Shown here: piece after piece, positions 27,127-38,200 of the stretch
How positions within the stretch are numbered: position 1 is the stretch's first letter
How the letters are laid out: each line of letters opens with the position of its first letter
From: Microbacteriaceae bacterium
GTDB taxonomy: Bacteria > Actinomycetota > Actinomycetes > Actinomycetales > Microbacteriaceae
DNA: 64,000 nucleotides
Direction: 5' to 3'
NCBI GenBank assembly: GCA_024639935.1
Contig: JAHEFZ010000007.1
Location: 1-64,000 of the forward strand
Notes under the pieces: model-generated
The model's input: only the letters and a program-made list of their open reading frames with translations
What the model was told of the DNA's origin: nothing
The model's database searches: none
Position numbers and translations under genes: made by a program

Positions 27127-28275
27127 GTGGCAGTAAACATCGGTCTTCCCCGCGTCGTCGAGACGCTCGCACCCCGCCGTAAGTCGCGCCAAATCAAGGT
27201 CGGTAAAGTTCTGGTCGGCGGCGACGCCCAGGTCTCGGTTCAATCCATGACGACCACCAAGACGACGGACATCAACGGCACCCTGCAACAAATCGCCGAG
27301 CTCACGGCTTCCGGCTGCGACATCGTTCGAGTGGCGGTTCCCACTCAAGATGACGCCGATGTATTGCACATCATCGCGAAAAAGAGCCAGATTCCGGTTA
27401 TCGCCGACATTCACTTTCAACCCAAATACGTCTTTCAAGCGATTGATGCGGGATGTGCCGCCGTTCGCGTGAACCCGGGCAACATCAAAGCGTTCGACGA
27501 CAAGGTTGGCGAAATCGCCAAGGCCGCCAAAGCCGCGGGTGTCAGCCTCCGAATCGGCGTCAATGCGGGTTCGCTTGATCCCCGCTTGCTGCAAAAGTAC
27601 GGTCGCCCGACTCCCGAGGCTCTCGTCGAAAGTGCCGTCTGGGAAGCAGGGCTCTTCGAGGAACACGATTTCCACGATTTCAAGATCTCGGTCAAGCACA
27701 ACGACCCTGTCGTCATGGTCAAGGCGTACCGCCAGCTCGCCGAGCGGGGCGATTGGCCCCTGCACTTGGGCGTCACCGAAGCCGGCCCCGCCTTCCAGGG
27801 AACAATCAAGTCCTCCACGGCCTTCGGAATCTTGCTCGGCGAAGGAATCGGTGACACGATTCGGGTCTCGCTTTCGGCTCCGCCTGCAGAAGAAGTCAAG
27901 GTCGGGCTCAAGATTCTTGAGTCTCTCAACCTGCGTGAGCGCAAGCTCGAAATCGTGTCCTGCCCGTCCTGTGGCCGCGCCCAAGTCGATGTGTACACCC
28001 TCGCCGAAGACGTGACCAAGGGTCTCGAGGGAATGACCGTTCCCTTGCGTGTCGCCGTTATGGGCTGTGTTGTGAATGGGCCGGGCGAAGCGCGCGAGGC
28101 CGATCTCGGTGTGGCGTCGGGCAACGGCCGCGGCCAAATTTTTGTCAAGGGCGAGGTCATCAAAACCGTCCCCGAATCCGAAATCGTGGCGACTCTCATT
28201 GCCGAGGCGAACCGTCTGGCAGCCGAGATGCCGGCGAGCGAAACAGGCACTCCCGTCGTCACCACCTCTGCTTAG
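27127..28275 (+). CDS. ispG: 4-hydroxy-3-methylbut-2-enyl diphosphate synthase
   Basis: Penultimate MEP-pathway enzyme; a 4Fe-4S protein that makes HMBPP from MEcPP. The cluster cysteines are Cys279 and Cys282 (SCPSCGR) and Cys314 ([10 protein letters not shown]). The TIM-barrel part has [11 protein letters not shown] and NPGNIK. The 382 residues start at GTG 27127; the same frame continues far upstream inside the M50 gene, but that part has no family likeness. Confidence 0.96.
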   Translation: MAVNIGLPRVVETLAPRRKSRQIKVGKVLVGGDAQVSVQSMTTTKTTDINGTLQQIAELTASGCDIVRVAVPTQDDADVLHIIAKKSQIPVIADIHFQPKYVFQAIDAGCAAVRVNPGNIKAFDDKVGEIAKAAKAAGVSLRIGVNAGSLDPRLLQKYGRPTPEALVESAVWEAGLFEEHDFHDFKISVKHNDPVVMVKAYRQLAERGDWPLHLGVTEAGPAFQGTIKSSTAFGILLGEGIGDTIRVSLSAPPAEEVKVGLKILESLNLRERKLEIVSCPSCGRAQVDVYTLAEDVTKGLEGMTVPLRVAVMGCVVNGPGEAREADLGVASGNGRGQIFVKGEVIKTVPESEIVATLIAEANRLAAEMPASETGTPVVTTSA

Positions 28276-28358
28276 ACACCTGCGCGAGTCCAGCTGACGC
28301 CGACCAGAACCCTCACCGCGGGCGGCGTGACCTCATAACAGCCAACTCATCGCACACA

Positions 28359-28466
28359 CACCTGTTCCTGCAGACAAATCGCCAAAAAGTTGAGCTAGCG
28401 CGGATTTTTGCCCAAATGTCTGCAGGAACAGGTGGGGTGGGGTGTGAATGTCTGCAGGAACAGGTG
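28359..28466. repeat. Palindromic repeat, copy A (with a duplicated right arm)
   Basis: An 18-bp perfect inverted repeat, CACCTGTTCCTGCAGACA (28359-28376) and its complement (28417-28434), encloses a 40-bp spacer with GCTAGC exactly at its centre (28394-28399). A second copy of the right arm follows at 28449-28466, giving a direct repeat of 32-bp period. The flank outside the right arm is G-rich (GGGGTGGGG). It fills most of the ispG-proS gap. Copies B (51966-52061) and C (53026-53101) have the same geometry. Confidence 0.88.
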
Positions 28467-28502
28467 GGGCCGGGTGCGGAATGCCCGAGCAGGGCGAAAC
28501 GG

Positions 28503-28508
28503 TAGGCT
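28503..28508 (+). promoter_or_regulatory. -10-like box, leaderless start for proS
   Basis: TAGGCT ends seven bases before the proS GTG; no ribosome site lies between. Confidence 0.42.
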
Positions 28509-28515
28509 GACACCC

Positions 28516-30291
28516 GTGGTTACCCGACTCTCTCAGCTGTTCGTTCGCACTCTGCGCGAAGACCCCTCCGATGCGGAGGTAACGTCGCATCGCCTGCTGG
28601 TGAGAGCCGGCTACATACGTCGTCAAGCCCCTGGCATCTTTGCCTGGCTGCCTCTAGGACTTCGTGTGCGTCGTAAGGTCGAGAAAGTCATTCACGACGA
28701 GATGGAACGCGCCGGAGCCCAACAAGTTCACTTTCCCGCGCTGCTTCCGCGCGAGCCATACGAAGTCACCGGCCGCTGGACAGAATATGGCGATGGAATT
28801 TTTCGCCTGCAGGACCGCAAAGAGGCCGATTACCTGCTCGCGCCGACCCACGAAGAGGTTTTCACGCTCTTGGTGAAAGATCTTTACAACTCGTATAAGG
28901 ATTTGCCGCTCATGATTTACCAAATCCAGGACAAGTACCGCGACGAGGCGCGTCCCCGCGCCGGACTCCTCCGTGGGCGCGAGTTTTCGATGAAAGATGC
29001 GTATTCGTTCGACTACACCGACGAGGGTCTCGACGTTTCATACCAGGCGCAACGTGACGCATACGAACGAATTTTCACTCGCCTCGGGCTCGACTATGTG
29101 ATCGTCTCGGCGGATGCCGGGGCAATGGGCGGAAGCAAATCGGAAGAATTCCTGCACCCGACCCCAATCGGCGAGGACACGTTCGTCCAGAGCGAGAGTG
29201 GATACGCCGCCAATGTCGAGGCGTATCGCACTACCGTGCCCGACTCGTTACCCATCGATGGTCAACCGGCTGCGACGGTGTTCGATTCCCCCAACACGCC
29301 GACGATTGAAACGCTCGTGGCGCTCGTGAACGCGAACCACCCGCGAACGGATCGCCCGTGGACCGCGGCGGACACACTCAAAAACGTCATTCTTGCACTG
29401 ACGAATCTCGACGGTAGCCGCGAACTCGTGTCGGTCGGGCTTCCTGGAGACCGCGAGGTCGACATGAAGCGCGCCGAGGCCGCATTCGCTCCTGCGACGA
29501 TCGAGCCGGCGACCGAAGCCGACTTCGCGACGAACAAAGCGCTCGTGAAGGGCTACATCGGGCCGTGGGCATCCGCCGGCCCGGTTCTCGGCGAAAAGGG
29601 CGCCGCCAAGGTTCGTTTCCTTGTCGACCCCCGCGTCGTCGACGGTACTTCCTGGGTTACCGGTGCGAACGAAGTCCACAAACATGTGTTCAACCTCGTC
29701 GCCGGCCGAGACTTCACCGCCGACGGCGTCGTGGACATCGCCGAAGTTCGTGACGGAGATCCGGCTCCCGACGGCTCTGGCCCGATTCATTCTGCGCGCG
29801 GGATGGAAATTGGTCACGTGTTCCAACTCGGTCGCAAATACGCTGAGGCTCTCGATCTCAAGGTTCTGGACGAAAACGGCAAGCTCGTCACCGTCACCAT
29901 GGGGTCATACGGAATCGGTGTAACCCGCATCGTGGCAGTGATCGCCGAAACGAACAACGACGAGCGCGGGCTCATTTGGCCAATCGAAGTTGCGCCTTAC
30001 CATGTGCACGTGGTCGCAACCGGTAAAGACGATGACGCCCTGAACCTCGCTGAGGGCCTCGCGGCCGAGTTCGAGACAGCCGGGTTCGAGGCGTTGCTTG
30101 ACGATCGGCCGAAAGTTTCACCCGGCGTGAAGTTCGGCGATGCCGAGCTCATTGGAGTCCCGTACATTGTCATCGCCGGTCGAGGTGCGGCCGACGGGGT
30201 CGTCGAAGTGTGGGATCGCCGATCGGGCAAACGCGACGAGATTCCCGCGACGGAAGCGCTCGCGTGGCTCACTTCCGCCACCGTGCGGTAA
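28516..30291 (+). CDS. proS: Prolyl-tRNA synthetase (bacterial type)
   Basis: Charges tRNA-Pro. The class II core motifs are visible: [18 protein letters not shown] (motif 1 region), [31 protein letters not shown] (motif 2, given in parts) and GSYGIGVTR (motif 3). The editing INS domain lies between motifs 2 and 3 (about 225-385), as in bacterial-type enzymes, and the anticodon-binding domain ends the protein. The 591 residues begin at GTG 28516. Confidence 0.96.
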   Translation: MVTRLSQLFVRTLREDPSDAEVTSHRLLVRAGYIRRQAPGIFAWLPLGLRVRRKVEKVIHDEMERAGAQQVHFPALLPREPYEVTGRWTEYGDGIFRLQDRKEADYLLAPTHEEVFTLLVKDLYNSYKDLPLMIYQIQDKYRDEARPRAGLLRGREFSMKDAYSFDYTDEGLDVSYQAQRDAYERIFTRLGLDYVIVSADAGAMGGSKSEEFLHPTPIGEDTFVQSESGYAANVEAYRTTVPDSLPIDGQPAATVFDSPNTPTIETLVALVNANHPRTDRPWTAADTLKNVILALTNLDGSRELVSVGLPGDREVDMKRAEAAFAPATIEPATEADFATNKALVKGYIGPWASAGPVLGEKGAAKVRFLVDPRVVDGTSWVTGANEVHKHVFNLVAGRDFTADGVVDIAEVRDGDPAPDGSGPIHSARGMEIGHVFQLGRKYAEALDLKVLDENGKLVTVTMGSYGIGVTRIVAVIAETNNDERGLIWPIEVAPYHVHVVATGKDDDALNLAEGLAAEFETAGFEALLDDRPKVSPGVKFGDAELIGVPYIVIAGRGAADGVVEVWDRRSGKRDEIPATEALAWLTSATVR

Positions 30292-30322
30292 GTTAGGGCA
30301 GAACTGAATAGGGGGTGCGCTC

Positions 30323-31363
30323 ATGCACATCGACATCAAGAATTTACGGGACGTAGAGGTCGAGAAAGAGATTCCCTTTGAGGAACTCGCGCTCATTATT
30401 GAAGACGCGGTCGTCCGCGCCTACATTAAGCACATCACCCCGATTCCGAACGACGTTGATTACAAACCGACGGCGGTCAAGCTCGAAGACGAAAAAGGTC
30501 GCCCTCGCGCCCGCGTCGGCCTCGATCGCAAGACGGGCGACATCACGATTTTCGCTCCCGTCTATAACGACGAGGACGAGCGCACCGGCGAAGAGGTCGT
30601 TGATGCTTCTGATTTCGGTTACATTGCGGTCGCCGAGGCAAAGCGTGTCTTGTTCCAGAGCATTCGCGCACTCGATGACGAAAAGATTTTGGGTGAGTTC
30701 AGCCACAAGAAGGGCGACCTCATCTCTGGTGTTATCCAACAGTCATCCAACGCCAAGATGATCCACGTCCTCATCGGTAAGAACCTCGAGGCGGTCATGC
30801 CGTCACCCGAGCAAGTTGCAGGCGAAGATTACGCGCACGGAAAGCGCATCCGCGTTGTCATCACCGATGTGAAAAAGGGCATGAAGGGACCGTCGATCAC
30901 GGTAAGCCGCCACCACCCGGACCTCGTGCGTCGACTCTTCGAACTCGAGGTGCCTGAAATCGGACAGGGGCTGGTCAAGATTGCGGCGATTTCGCGTCAC
31001 CAGGGGCACCGCACCAAGATCGCGGTGTTTTCGACCGAACCGGGGTTCAACGCAAAGGGAGCCTTTATCGGCGAACTCGGTGCGCGTGTTCGCAACGTGT
31101 CCAAAGAATTGGGTGACGAAAAAATCGACATCGTTGATTACTCGCCCAACATCGCGGAATTCGTCGCCCACGCTCTCAGCCCAGCGAAGGTCACGAAGGC
31201 CGTTTTAGTTGACGCCAGCATCAATGCGGTTCGCGCTTTTGTGCCAGAGTACCAATTGTCGCTGGCAATCGGTAAAGACGGTCAGAACGCTCGCCTGGCG
31301 GCGATGTTGACTCGCGCCAAGATCGACGTAAAGAGTGACGCCCTGATGGACGAGTTACTGTAA
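30323..31363 (+). CDS. nusA: Transcription termination/antitermination factor NusA
   Basis: RNA-polymerase-associated factor that modulates pausing, termination and antitermination. The 346 residues match the short actinobacterial form without C-terminal acidic repeats: an N-terminal RNAP-binding domain (1-115), an S1 domain (about 125-195) and two KH domains (200-346) with VDASINAVRAFVPEYQLSLAIGKDGQNARLA split across the KH2 loop. It heads the nusA-ylxR-infB-rbfA operon. Confidence 0.95.
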   Translation: MHIDIKNLRDVEVEKEIPFEELALIIEDAVVRAYIKHITPIPNDVDYKPTAVKLEDEKGRPRARVGLDRKTGDITIFAPVYNDEDERTGEEVVDASDFGYIAVAEAKRVLFQSIRALDDEKILGEFSHKKGDLISGVIQQSSNAKMIHVLIGKNLEAVMPSPEQVAGEDYAHGKRIRVVITDVKKGMKGPSITVSRHHPDLVRRLFELEVPEIGQGLVKIAAISRHQGHRTKIAVFSTEPGFNAKGAFIGELGARVRNVSKELGDEKIDIVDYSPNIAEFVAHALSPAKVTKAVLVDASINAVRAFVPEYQLSLAIGKDGQNARLAAMLTRAKIDVKSDALMDELL

Positions 31364-31375
31364 CCGCAGGGTAGA

Positions 31376-31636
31376 ATGATTCCTGTCAGAACCTGCATCG
31401 GTTGTCGCGTGCGCGACGAACGAGACCTTCTCACGAGGGTTGTGCTGGCTGGGAACACGGTTGTGGTCGATTCTTCGGCAACAGCTCCCGGTCGCGGCGC
31501 ATGGGTCCACCCGACAACGGATTGTGTAAAAAGCGCAATTTCGCGGGGCGGTCTCTCTCGGTCATTTCGTCGCTCGGGCCCATTCGATTCGGGCGGGCTT
31601 CTTGCCCACATCACCACAGAAAAGGTTGAAGGCTGA
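31376..31636 (+). CDS. YlxR (DUF448/RnpM) family RNA-binding protein
   Basis: An 86-residue protein with the family mark RTCIGCRVRDERDLL at the N terminus and GRGAWVHPTTDCV in the centre. In Firmicutes YlxR binds RNase P RNA and affects its activity; the role in actinobacteria is less clear. Its place between nusA and infB is the standard one. No clear ribosome site precedes the ATG, which lies only 12 bp after nusA. Confidence 0.9.
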   Translation: MIPVRTCIGCRVRDERDLLTRVVLAGNTVVVDSSATAPGRGAWVHPTTDCVKSAISRGGLSRSFRRSGPFDSGGLLAHITTEKVEG

Positions 31637-31721
31637 TGGACCACTAATGAGCGGCTCGAAATGAGTTCCGTAACGCAGTAGTGGCGTGCCCTGTTCGGGT
31701 TACGCCTCGGACAGGAGAATT

Positions 31722-34316
31722 GTGGCTGGAAAACCACGCGTGCACGAGATTGCCGCTGAATTCGGCATCGAAAGCAAGCAGGTCATCGAGAAGCTGGGTA
31801 CGCTCGGCGAGTTCGTCAAGTCGTCGTCATCGACGATTGAACCGCCCGTCGCCCGCAAGCTTCGAGAGGCGTTTACTGCTGATGGCCTGACCAAACAAGA
31901 GGTCGCACCGGCGCCTGCGAAAAAGCCCGCGACCCGAGCCCGACCCACCGCACACGTCGATCTGCCCGACATTCCGTCGGCCGACGAAGCGGCGAAGGCG
32001 GCGACCAATGCCGCCGCACCAACGATCCCGACCGACGGCGACGCACCGGCCGCTCCGGCGATGCCTCGCCCCGGTGGCAACAACCCTTTTATGCCCGCGC
32101 CGACGATGCCGCGTCCGGTTCGCCCGGCCGGCAACAACCCGTTCATGCCTCGTCAGGGTGCGCCTCGCCCCGGTTCCGATGCGGCGGGCGGTCCCGTCGC
32201 GCGTCCCGGTGGTCGTCCCAATGCGCCGTTCCAGCAGCGCACGGGCGGGCCCGGTCGCCCTCCCGGCAGCCAGGGCGGTTTCCGTCCGGCTGGTGCCGGC
32301 GCGGCTCCGGGTAGTCCCGGTGGTGGCCCGAGTCGCCCCGGTGGTGGCCCCGGTGGTCGCGGTCGCGGAGGAAACACCGCCGGAGCCTTCGGCCGTGGCG
32401 GTGGTAAATCCAAGGCCCGCAAGTCCAAGCGCACGAAGCGCCAAGAGTTTGAAATGCGCGAGGCCCCGAGCCTCGGCGGCGTCAAAATTCCACGTGGAGA
32501 CGGCTCGACGGTCATCCGTCTTCGCCAGGGTTCGTCAATCAATGATTTCGCCGACAAGATCGAGACGATGTCGGGCATCCCCGTGCCCCCCGGCAACCTC
32601 GTGACGGTGTTGTTCCAGCTCGGCGAGATGGCAACGGCAACCGAGTCGCTCGACGCCGGAACGTTCGAAGTTCTCGGCGCGGAACTCGGGTACAAGATCG
32701 AGATTGTGAGCCCCGAGGACGAGGACAAGGAAATCCTCGACTCGTTCAACATCGACCTTGACGCGGAGGAAGACGAGGACGACCTCGTTATTCGTCCCCC
32801 GGTTGTCACGGTGATGGGACACGTTGACCACGGTAAAACTCGACTTCTCGATGCGATTCGTCGCGCCGATGTCGCGGCGGGCGAGGCCGGTGGAATCACC
32901 CAGGCCATTGGTGCCTACCAGGTCTGGACCGAGCACGAGGGAATCGAAAGGGCAATCACTTTCATCGACACCCCGGGTCACGAGGCGTTCACCGCGATGC
33001 GTGCTCGTGGTGCGCAGGTCACTGACATCGCGATTCTTGTGGTTGCCGCGGATGACGGCATTATGCCCCAAACAATCGAGGCGCTTAACCACGCACAGGC
33101 GGCGAACGTTCCGATTGTGGTCGCGGTCAACAAGATTGATAAGGAAGGCGCGAATCCCGCAAAGGTTCGCCAGCAGTTGACCGAATACGGACTCGTGACC
33201 GAGGAATACGGCGGAAACACAATTTTCGTCGACGTGTCGGCCCTCACCGGTGTCGGTGTCAACGATCTTCTCGACGCGGTGCTGCTCACCGCTGACGCGG
33301 GCCTCGACCTCGTCGCAAACCCGAACAGGGACGCGCGCGGTATCGCGATCGAGGCGAAACTCGACAAGGGACGCGGTGCTGTTGCGACGGTCCTCATCCA
33401 GTCGGGAACCTTGCGCGTCGGAGACGCCATCGTCGCCGGAACGGCTTACGGTCGAGTGCGCGCCATGGTCGATGAGCACGGTGACAAAATCGACGAGGCT
33501 TATCCATCGCGTCCGGTCCAGGTTCAGGGTCTTTCCAGCGTCCCGCGCGCGGGGGACTCGTTCATCGTGACAGACGATGACCGCACCGCTCGCCAGATCG
33601 CCGAAAAACGTGAAGCGGCAGAGCGCAACGCATTACTCGCCAAGGCGCGCAAGCGCATCTCGCTCGAGGACTTCTCGAAGGCTCTCGAAGACGGCAAGGT
33701 GCAGGCGCTTAATCTCATCCTCAAAGGAGATGTGTCGGGTGCGGTCGAAGCACTCGAAGAGTCGCTGCTCAAAATCGAGGTTGATGATTCGGTCACGCTG
33801 CGCATCATCCACCGCGGTGTCGGTGCGATCACCGAGAGCGACATAAACCTCGCCACGATCGACAACGCAATCGTCGTCGGATTCAATGTACGTCCCGACA
33901 CGAAGGCGCGCGAACGTGCTCAACGCGAAGGCGTCGACGTCCGTTTCTACAACGTCATCTACAACGCGATCGACGAGATCGAACAGTCGCTCAAGGGAAT
34001 GCTCAAGCCGGAATTCGAAGAGATCCAGAGTGGTGTCGCCGAAATCCGCGAGGTGTTCCGTTCGAGCAAGTTCGGGAATGTCGCTGGGTGTATCGTGCGC
34101 TCGGGAACGATCACGCGAAACGCCAAGGCGCGCGTCATTCGCGAGGGTGTCGTCATTGCCGATGGCCTCGCTATCGAGTCATTGAAACGCTTCAAGGACG
34201 ACGCAACCGAGGTTAAGACTGACTTCGAGTGTGGAATCGGCCTGGGCAAGTACAACGACATTCAAATCGGTGATGAAATCGAGACGATCGAGATGAAGGA
34301 GAAGGAGCGCGTCTAA
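31722..34316 (+). CDS. infB: Translation initiation factor IF-2
   Basis: GTPase that places initiator tRNA on the ribosome. The 864 residues have an N-terminal IF2N domain ([20 protein letters not shown]) and a long Pro/Gly/Arg-rich linker (about 60-240). The G domain has GHVDHGKT near residue 365, DTPGHEAF and NKIDK, followed by the beta-barrel and C-terminal domains. The start is GTG 31722 with AGGAG ahead. The stop overlaps the rbfA ATG by one base. Confidence 0.97.
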   Translation: MAGKPRVHEIAAEFGIESKQVIEKLGTLGEFVKSSSSTIEPPVARKLREAFTADGLTKQEVAPAPAKKPATRARPTAHVDLPDIPSADEAAKAATNAAAPTIPTDGDAPAAPAMPRPGGNNPFMPAPTMPRPVRPAGNNPFMPRQGAPRPGSDAAGGPVARPGGRPNAPFQQRTGGPGRPPGSQGGFRPAGAGAAPGSPGGGPSRPGGGPGGRGRGGNTAGAFGRGGGKSKARKSKRTKRQEFEMREAPSLGGVKIPRGDGSTVIRLRQGSSINDFADKIETMSGIPVPPGNLVTVLFQLGEMATATESLDAGTFEVLGAELGYKIEIVSPEDEDKEILDSFNIDLDAEEDEDDLVIRPPVVTVMGHVDHGKTRLLDAIRRADVAAGEAGGITQAIGAYQVWTEHEGIERAITFIDTPGHEAFTAMRARGAQVTDIAILVVAADDGIMPQTIEALNHAQAANVPIVVAVNKIDKEGANPAKVRQQLTEYGLVTEEYGGNTIFVDVSALTGVGVNDLLDAVLLTADAGLDLVANPNRDARGIAIEAKLDKGRGAVATVLIQSGTLRVGDAIVAGTAYGRVRAMVDEHGDKIDEAYPSRPVQVQGLSSVPRAGDSFIVTDDDRTARQIAEKREAAERNALLAKARKRISLEDFSKALEDGKVQALNLILKGDVSGAVEALEESLLKIEVDDSVTLRIIHRGVGAITESDINLATIDNAIVVGFNVRPDTKARERAQREGVDVRFYNVIYNAIDEIEQSLKGMLKPEFEEIQSGVAEIREVFRSSKFGNVAGCIVRSGTITRNAKARVIREGVVIADGLAIESLKRFKDDATEVKTDFECGIGLGKYNDIQIGDEIETIEMKEKERV

Positions 34317-34753
34317 TGTCTGCTCCTGACCGCGCCCGCAAGATGGCCGAACGTATCAAGGAAATTGTTGCGCGTCGCCTCGACAAGGGTCTTCGGGACG
34401 ACCGTCTCGGTTTTGTCACGATTACCGATGTGCGCGTCACGGGCGACTTGCAACACGCGACCGTTTTTTTCACCGTCTACGGTACGGACGACGAACGACA
34501 GAACTCGTGGGATGCGCTCAAGTCGGCGACAGGAATGTTGCGCTCGGAAGTGGGGCGAAACATCACCGCGCGACTGACCCCGTCGCTCGAGTTCATTCTT
34601 GATGCTCTGCCCGAAACGTCGGCGCACATCGAAGACCTTCTGGCCCAAGCCAACCAGCGCGACATTCAGGTCGCGAAGGATGCCAAGGGCAAGGAATTCG
34701 CGGGGGACGCCGACCCGTACGTCAAGCCTCACGAGGATGACGACGAGGCATAG
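34316..34753 (+). CDS. rbfA: Ribosome-binding factor A
   Basis: Assists 30S maturation and cold adaptation. The 145 residues show the single KH-like fold: RARKMAERIKEIVARRL at the N terminus, VTITDVRVTGDLQHATVFFTV in the centre, and LTPSLEFILD. The acidic C-terminal tail is longer than usual and overlaps the mutY start. Confidence 0.95.
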   Translation: MSAPDRARKMAERIKEIVARRLDKGLRDDRLGFVTITDVRVTGDLQHATVFFTVYGTDDERQNSWDALKSATGMLRSEVGRNITARLTPSLEFILDALPETSAHIEDLLAQANQRDIQVAKDAKGKEFAGDADPYVKPHEDDDEA

Positions 34754-35627
34754 CGACCGCGAACGTGCCGCGATGACCATCGTGGCGCGGTGGTTCCGGC
34801 GTTCCGCACGTCCGTTGCCGTGGCGCGAACCCGGCACGACCCCGTGGGGCATCGTGCTGTCGGAAGTCATGGCGCAGCAGACTCCCGTCGCACGAGTTGC
34901 TCCGATGTGGCTCGAATGGGTCGAGCGGTGGCCCACGGCGACGTCGCTGGCCGATTCATCGGCGGCCGATGTGGTGCGAGCGTGGGGGAGGCTCGGATAC
35001 CCGAGAAGGGCTCTCAACCTTCACGCGGCTGCGACAACAATTCGTGACGAGTTCGGGGGAGTTGTGCCGAGCGACGTGGGATCTCTCGAATCTTTGCCGG
35101 GCATCGGTTCGTACACCGCGCGCGCGGTGGCCGCTTTTGCGTTCGGGCAGCGCGTTCCTGTTGTCGACACGAACATTCGCCGAGTTCTTTCGCGTGCGGT
35201 TCTCGGTATCGCCGAGCCGGGGCCGCCGCGCACGCGCGCCGACATGGACCTCATGGAGTCGGTCCTGCCGGCCGACCCCGCCGAATCCGTCGCGGTGAAT
35301 GCCGGCGTGATGGAACTCGGTGCGGTGTTCTGCACGGCCCGCACCCCGAACTGTGGGGAGTGCCCAATCGCCGAGGAGTGCGCTTGGGCTTTCGCGGGTT
35401 TTCCCGCCAACGCGGGTCGCACCCGAACCCCGCAAGCAAAATACGAGGGCAGCGTGCGGCAGGCGCGTGGAGCGATCCTCGCGCTCGCGCGCGCAAACCC
35501 CCGAGTCACGGCGTCAGACATCGCCGTCGCCGTCCCCGACTCGTCGAAGAGAGAACGAGCCCTCGAAGGTCTTTTGTCCGACGGCCTGCTCGTGAACTCG
35601 AGTCGAGGCTATGCCCTACCGGCTTAA
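34737..35627 (+). CDS. mutY: A/G-specific adenine glycosylase MutY
   Basis: Removes adenine mispaired with 8-oxoguanine. The HhH-GPD core contains LPWREPGTTPWGIVLSEVMAQQTPV with the catalytic Glu, LPGIGSYTARAV and VDTNIRRVL with the catalytic Asp. The 4Fe-4S loop follows the C-x6-C-x2-C-x5-C pattern (CTARTPNCGECPIAEEC). At 296 residues it lacks the C-terminal NUDIX-like 8-oxoG domain, as in many actinobacteria. Either ATG 34737 (17-bp overlap with rbfA) or ATG 34773 may be the true start. Confidence 0.92.
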   Translation: MTTRHSDRERAAMTIVARWFRRSARPLPWREPGTTPWGIVLSEVMAQQTPVARVAPMWLEWVERWPTATSLADSSAADVVRAWGRLGYPRRALNLHAAATTIRDEFGGVVPSDVGSLESLPGIGSYTARAVAAFAFGQRVPVVDTNIRRVLSRAVLGIAEPGPPRTRADMDLMESVLPADPAESVAVNAGVMELGAVFCTARTPNCGECPIAEECAWAFAGFPANAGRTRTPQAKYEGSVRQARGAILALARANPRVTASDIAVAVPDSSKRERALEGLLSDGLLVNSSRGYALPA

Positions 35628-35776
35628 ACGTCAGTAGGAGCGCGTTTTATTCAGGCCCAGATTTGGGCTAGACTCGATCTACGCCCGCCGCACTTTCGCG
35701 ACGTTCAGGGCAATTCTTCACCCTCGCAGTTCAGGGCTCCGGCCCGCGCGGGTGTGGTTGGTAATCAAGGAGAACA

Positions 35777-37888
35777 ATGGCCCAGACTGGCCGAAGCAAG
35801 ACGAACACTCGTTCGAAACGTCGTCGTCCCCTCGACGAAGAGGGCATCATCCCGATTCTCGCTCGCGCCGTGCGCGAGGTCGAGAATGCCGTCAACCGCG
35901 ATGGAAAAGTGAACGGGTCGAATCGAACCAAGTTTCATGCCGCGGGCCTGCTGATTCGCGAGGAAAAGCAGAGAATTGACGAAGACAAGACGATTCCACA
36001 AAAAGAGCGCGAGGACATCAACAAGCGCCTCGACGGCCTCGCGATGATCATGGTGAAGGCTCTCGCGCGCGACCAGTCGCTCGGGTCCCTTCTCGACCCC
36101 AACGCGCCGGTTTCGCAGGCGACTCAAAAGCTCAAGCGCGACATGCTCTTGGCGTCCGGTGCCGAACTCGACATCGACGACATTCTCGTTGTCGACGAAT
36201 CGCCCGCCGCATCCTCGGACGATTCCAGCAAGTCGGTTCTGCCTCACAGCGTCCGGCGCGCGGAACTTGCGAACCCGTTTCTTCCGCCCGTCTTCGCGCC
36301 GAACCCGCGTGTCACCGGACGACTTCAGAACTGGGAACTCATCGACCCGCTGTTTCGCGCGTTCGAGCAGGGCGGTCAGGCTGCCAGCATGGATTTGCCC
36401 GAGGCGAAGTCGCTGGAAACCCCCGGCGACCTTGACCTCATGCGTCACCAGGCGCGATTCGTTGAATCCGCCAAGGCGGGTCACCGTTCCTACCTTCTCG
36501 CCGACGAGCCTGGCCTGGGCAAGACGGCTCAGGCGCTCCTCGCCGCCGAGGCCACGAGTTCATTCCCGCTGCTCGTCGTGGTACCGAACGTCGTCAAGCG
36601 CAACTGGGAACGGGAAGTCGAGCGCTGGATTCCGCATCGTTCCGCGTCGGTCATTCACGGCGACGGAGACGACCTCGACGCCTTCTCGGACGTCATCATT
36701 ATCAACTACGACATTCTCGATCGCCACGCGGGTTGGGCGAGCCGATTCGGTTTCGCCGGAATGGTCGTCGACGAGGCGCACTTCATCAAGAACCGCGAGT
36801 CTCAGCGTTCCACGAACGTTCAGCGCATCGCAACGGCGATTCGCGGTCGTCACGGCAACCCGCTCATGATCGCATTGACCGGAACACCCCTCATCAACGA
36901 GGTCGAAGACTTCCGCATGATTTGGAAGTTCCTCGGCTGGATCGATGACGACAAGCCGACCACGGCACTCATGGCGTCTCTCGAGGGGCTCGAGTTGACT
37001 CCGGCCGATTCCAGCTTTTTCCCCGAGGCGCGCCAGTGCGTAATCGATATGGGTATCGTGCGCCGCCGCAAGGCCGATGTCGCCAAGGACATTCCCGCCC
37101 GTCGCGTTGCCGACATTCCGGTCGAACTCGATGATGAAATCGGCCGTTCGATTAGAGACTCTGAGTTGGCGTTGATGAAGAGGCTTCTCGAACGGTACGA
37201 CCGCATCATCGCGGGTCGTGGCGATCGCCATTCCGGGATCGACGAGGACATCGTTCGTTTGGTGGCGAGCTCGGAGGTCGAAGAATCCAAGAATTCAACC
37301 GCGCAGGACAACGTCTTTGCGATGGTGCGACGGATCGGCCAGGCGAAAGCAACCCTCGCGGCCGATTACACGGTGAACCTCGCGAACAGCGTCGGCAAGG
37401 TCGTGTTCTTTGCGAAACACATCGACGTGATGGATGCGGCGGAAGCACACTTCGCCAAGGCTGGATTCACAACGACATCAATTCGCGGTAACCAATCGGC
37501 CGATGCGCGAACGAAGGCAATCGACGATTTCATGAATGACCCTGCCGTCTCGGTGATCGTCTGTTCGCTCACCGCTGCGGGGGTGGGAATCAACCTGCAG
37601 GTCGCGTCCAACGTCGTTCTCGCCGAGTTGTCCTGGACGAGCGCCGAGCAAACACAGGCCATCGACCGCGTCCACCGTATCGGTCAGGAACTGCCGGTCA
37701 CGGCCTGGCGCATTATTGCCGCACAGACGATTGACTCGCGAATTGCGGAACTCATTGATTCCAAGGCGGGCATCGCGGCTCGAGCCTTGGACGGCGACGA
37801 CAGCGAACTCGAACAAAGCGTCTCGGTGCAGATGGCCGCGTTGATTGCGTTGCTGACGGACGCTCTCGAACAACGCCTCGCCGCCTAA
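35777..37888 (+). CDS. SNF2-family DEAD/DEAH helicase-like ATPase
   Basis: A 703-residue ATP-dependent DNA translocase of the SNF2 group. A basic N terminus and a helical extension (1-200) precede the ATPase core. Walker A is DEPGLGKTAQ near residue 244, the DEAH box is VDEAHFIKN near 331, and the motif VI region QAIDRVHRIGQ is near 625. Related stand-alone proteins are common in Microbacteriaceae, with no defined role. AAGGAG precedes the ATG; a TTTATT-17-TAGACT promoter is possible at 35646-35674. Confidence 0.88.
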   Translation: MAQTGRSKTNTRSKRRRPLDEEGIIPILARAVREVENAVNRDGKVNGSNRTKFHAAGLLIREEKQRIDEDKTIPQKEREDINKRLDGLAMIMVKALARDQSLGSLLDPNAPVSQATQKLKRDMLLASGAELDIDDILVVDESPAASSDDSSKSVLPHSVRRAELANPFLPPVFAPNPRVTGRLQNWELIDPLFRAFEQGGQAASMDLPEAKSLETPGDLDLMRHQARFVESAKAGHRSYLLADEPGLGKTAQALLAAEATSSFPLLVVVPNVVKRNWEREVERWIPHRSASVIHGDGDDLDAFSDVIIINYDILDRHAGWASRFGFAGMVVDEAHFIKNRESQRSTNVQRIATAIRGRHGNPLMIALTGTPLINEVEDFRMIWKFLGWIDDDKPTTALMASLEGLELTPADSSFFPEARQCVIDMGIVRRRKADVAKDIPARRVADIPVELDDEIGRSIRDSELALMKRLLERYDRIIAGRGDRHSGIDEDIVRLVASSEVEESKNSTAQDNVFAMVRRIGQAKATLAADYTVNLANSVGKVVFFAKHIDVMDAAEAHFAKAGFTTTSIRGNQSADARTKAIDDFMNDPAVSVIVCSLTAAGVGINLQVASNVVLAELSWTSAEQTQAIDRVHRIGQELPVTAWRIIAAQTIDSRIAELIDSKAGIAARALDGDDSELEQSVSVQMAALIALLTDALEQRLAA

Positions 37889-38088
37889 ACCTCGCCGAAT
37901 TCGTGACCGCAGCGGCGGCAACGATACGCCGGATTGTCGTCTTGGACGACGCATCCGCCCAGAGCGATTGACCCGGAACTCTCGGCACCGAACATTTCCT
38001 CGCTCGGGAATCCGTAAATGATTTCCAGCGGGTTGGAAGTCTCGCACTTCGGACACGCGATGTCTTCGGGGTTGTCGAACAGGGTCAT
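37885..38088 (-). CDS. Small zinc-ribbon protein
   Basis: A 67-residue acidic protein with two CxxC knuckles (ACPKCETSN near residue 12 and YRCRRCGHEF near 59) that would form one zinc ribbon. GGAAGGA lies just before the ATG at 38088, so I prefer it to the longer frame from 38133. It overlaps the end of the helicase gene by 4 bp in convergent orientation. Function unknown. Confidence 0.75.
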   Translation of the reverse strand: MTLFDNPEDIACPKCETSNPLEIIYGFPSEEMFGAESSGSIALGGCVVQDDNPAYRCRRCGHEFGEV

Positions 38089-38188
38089 GGAGGTCCTTCC
38101 GGCCAAGGTGAACTTCGTCAGGCTAAACGGCACCTCGGACGCGAAACCCCGCTCCGGACTCGAAACACCCCAACGATTGCGGACCCTC

Positions 38189-38194
38189 TAGGGT
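38189..38194 (+). promoter_or_regulatory. -10-like box, leaderless start for the NUDIX gene
   Basis: TAGGGT ends six bases before the GTG at 38201 with no ribosome site between. Confidence 0.4.
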
Positions 38195-38200
38195 AAGAAC

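Noticed and set aside
27112-28137. 341-codon open frame on the minus strand
   Set aside because: Antisense shadow of ispG.
28359-28434. Copy A as a simple terminator of ispG
   Set aside because: There is no T tract after the stem, the loop would be 40 bases, and the same element occurs elsewhere with fixed geometry.
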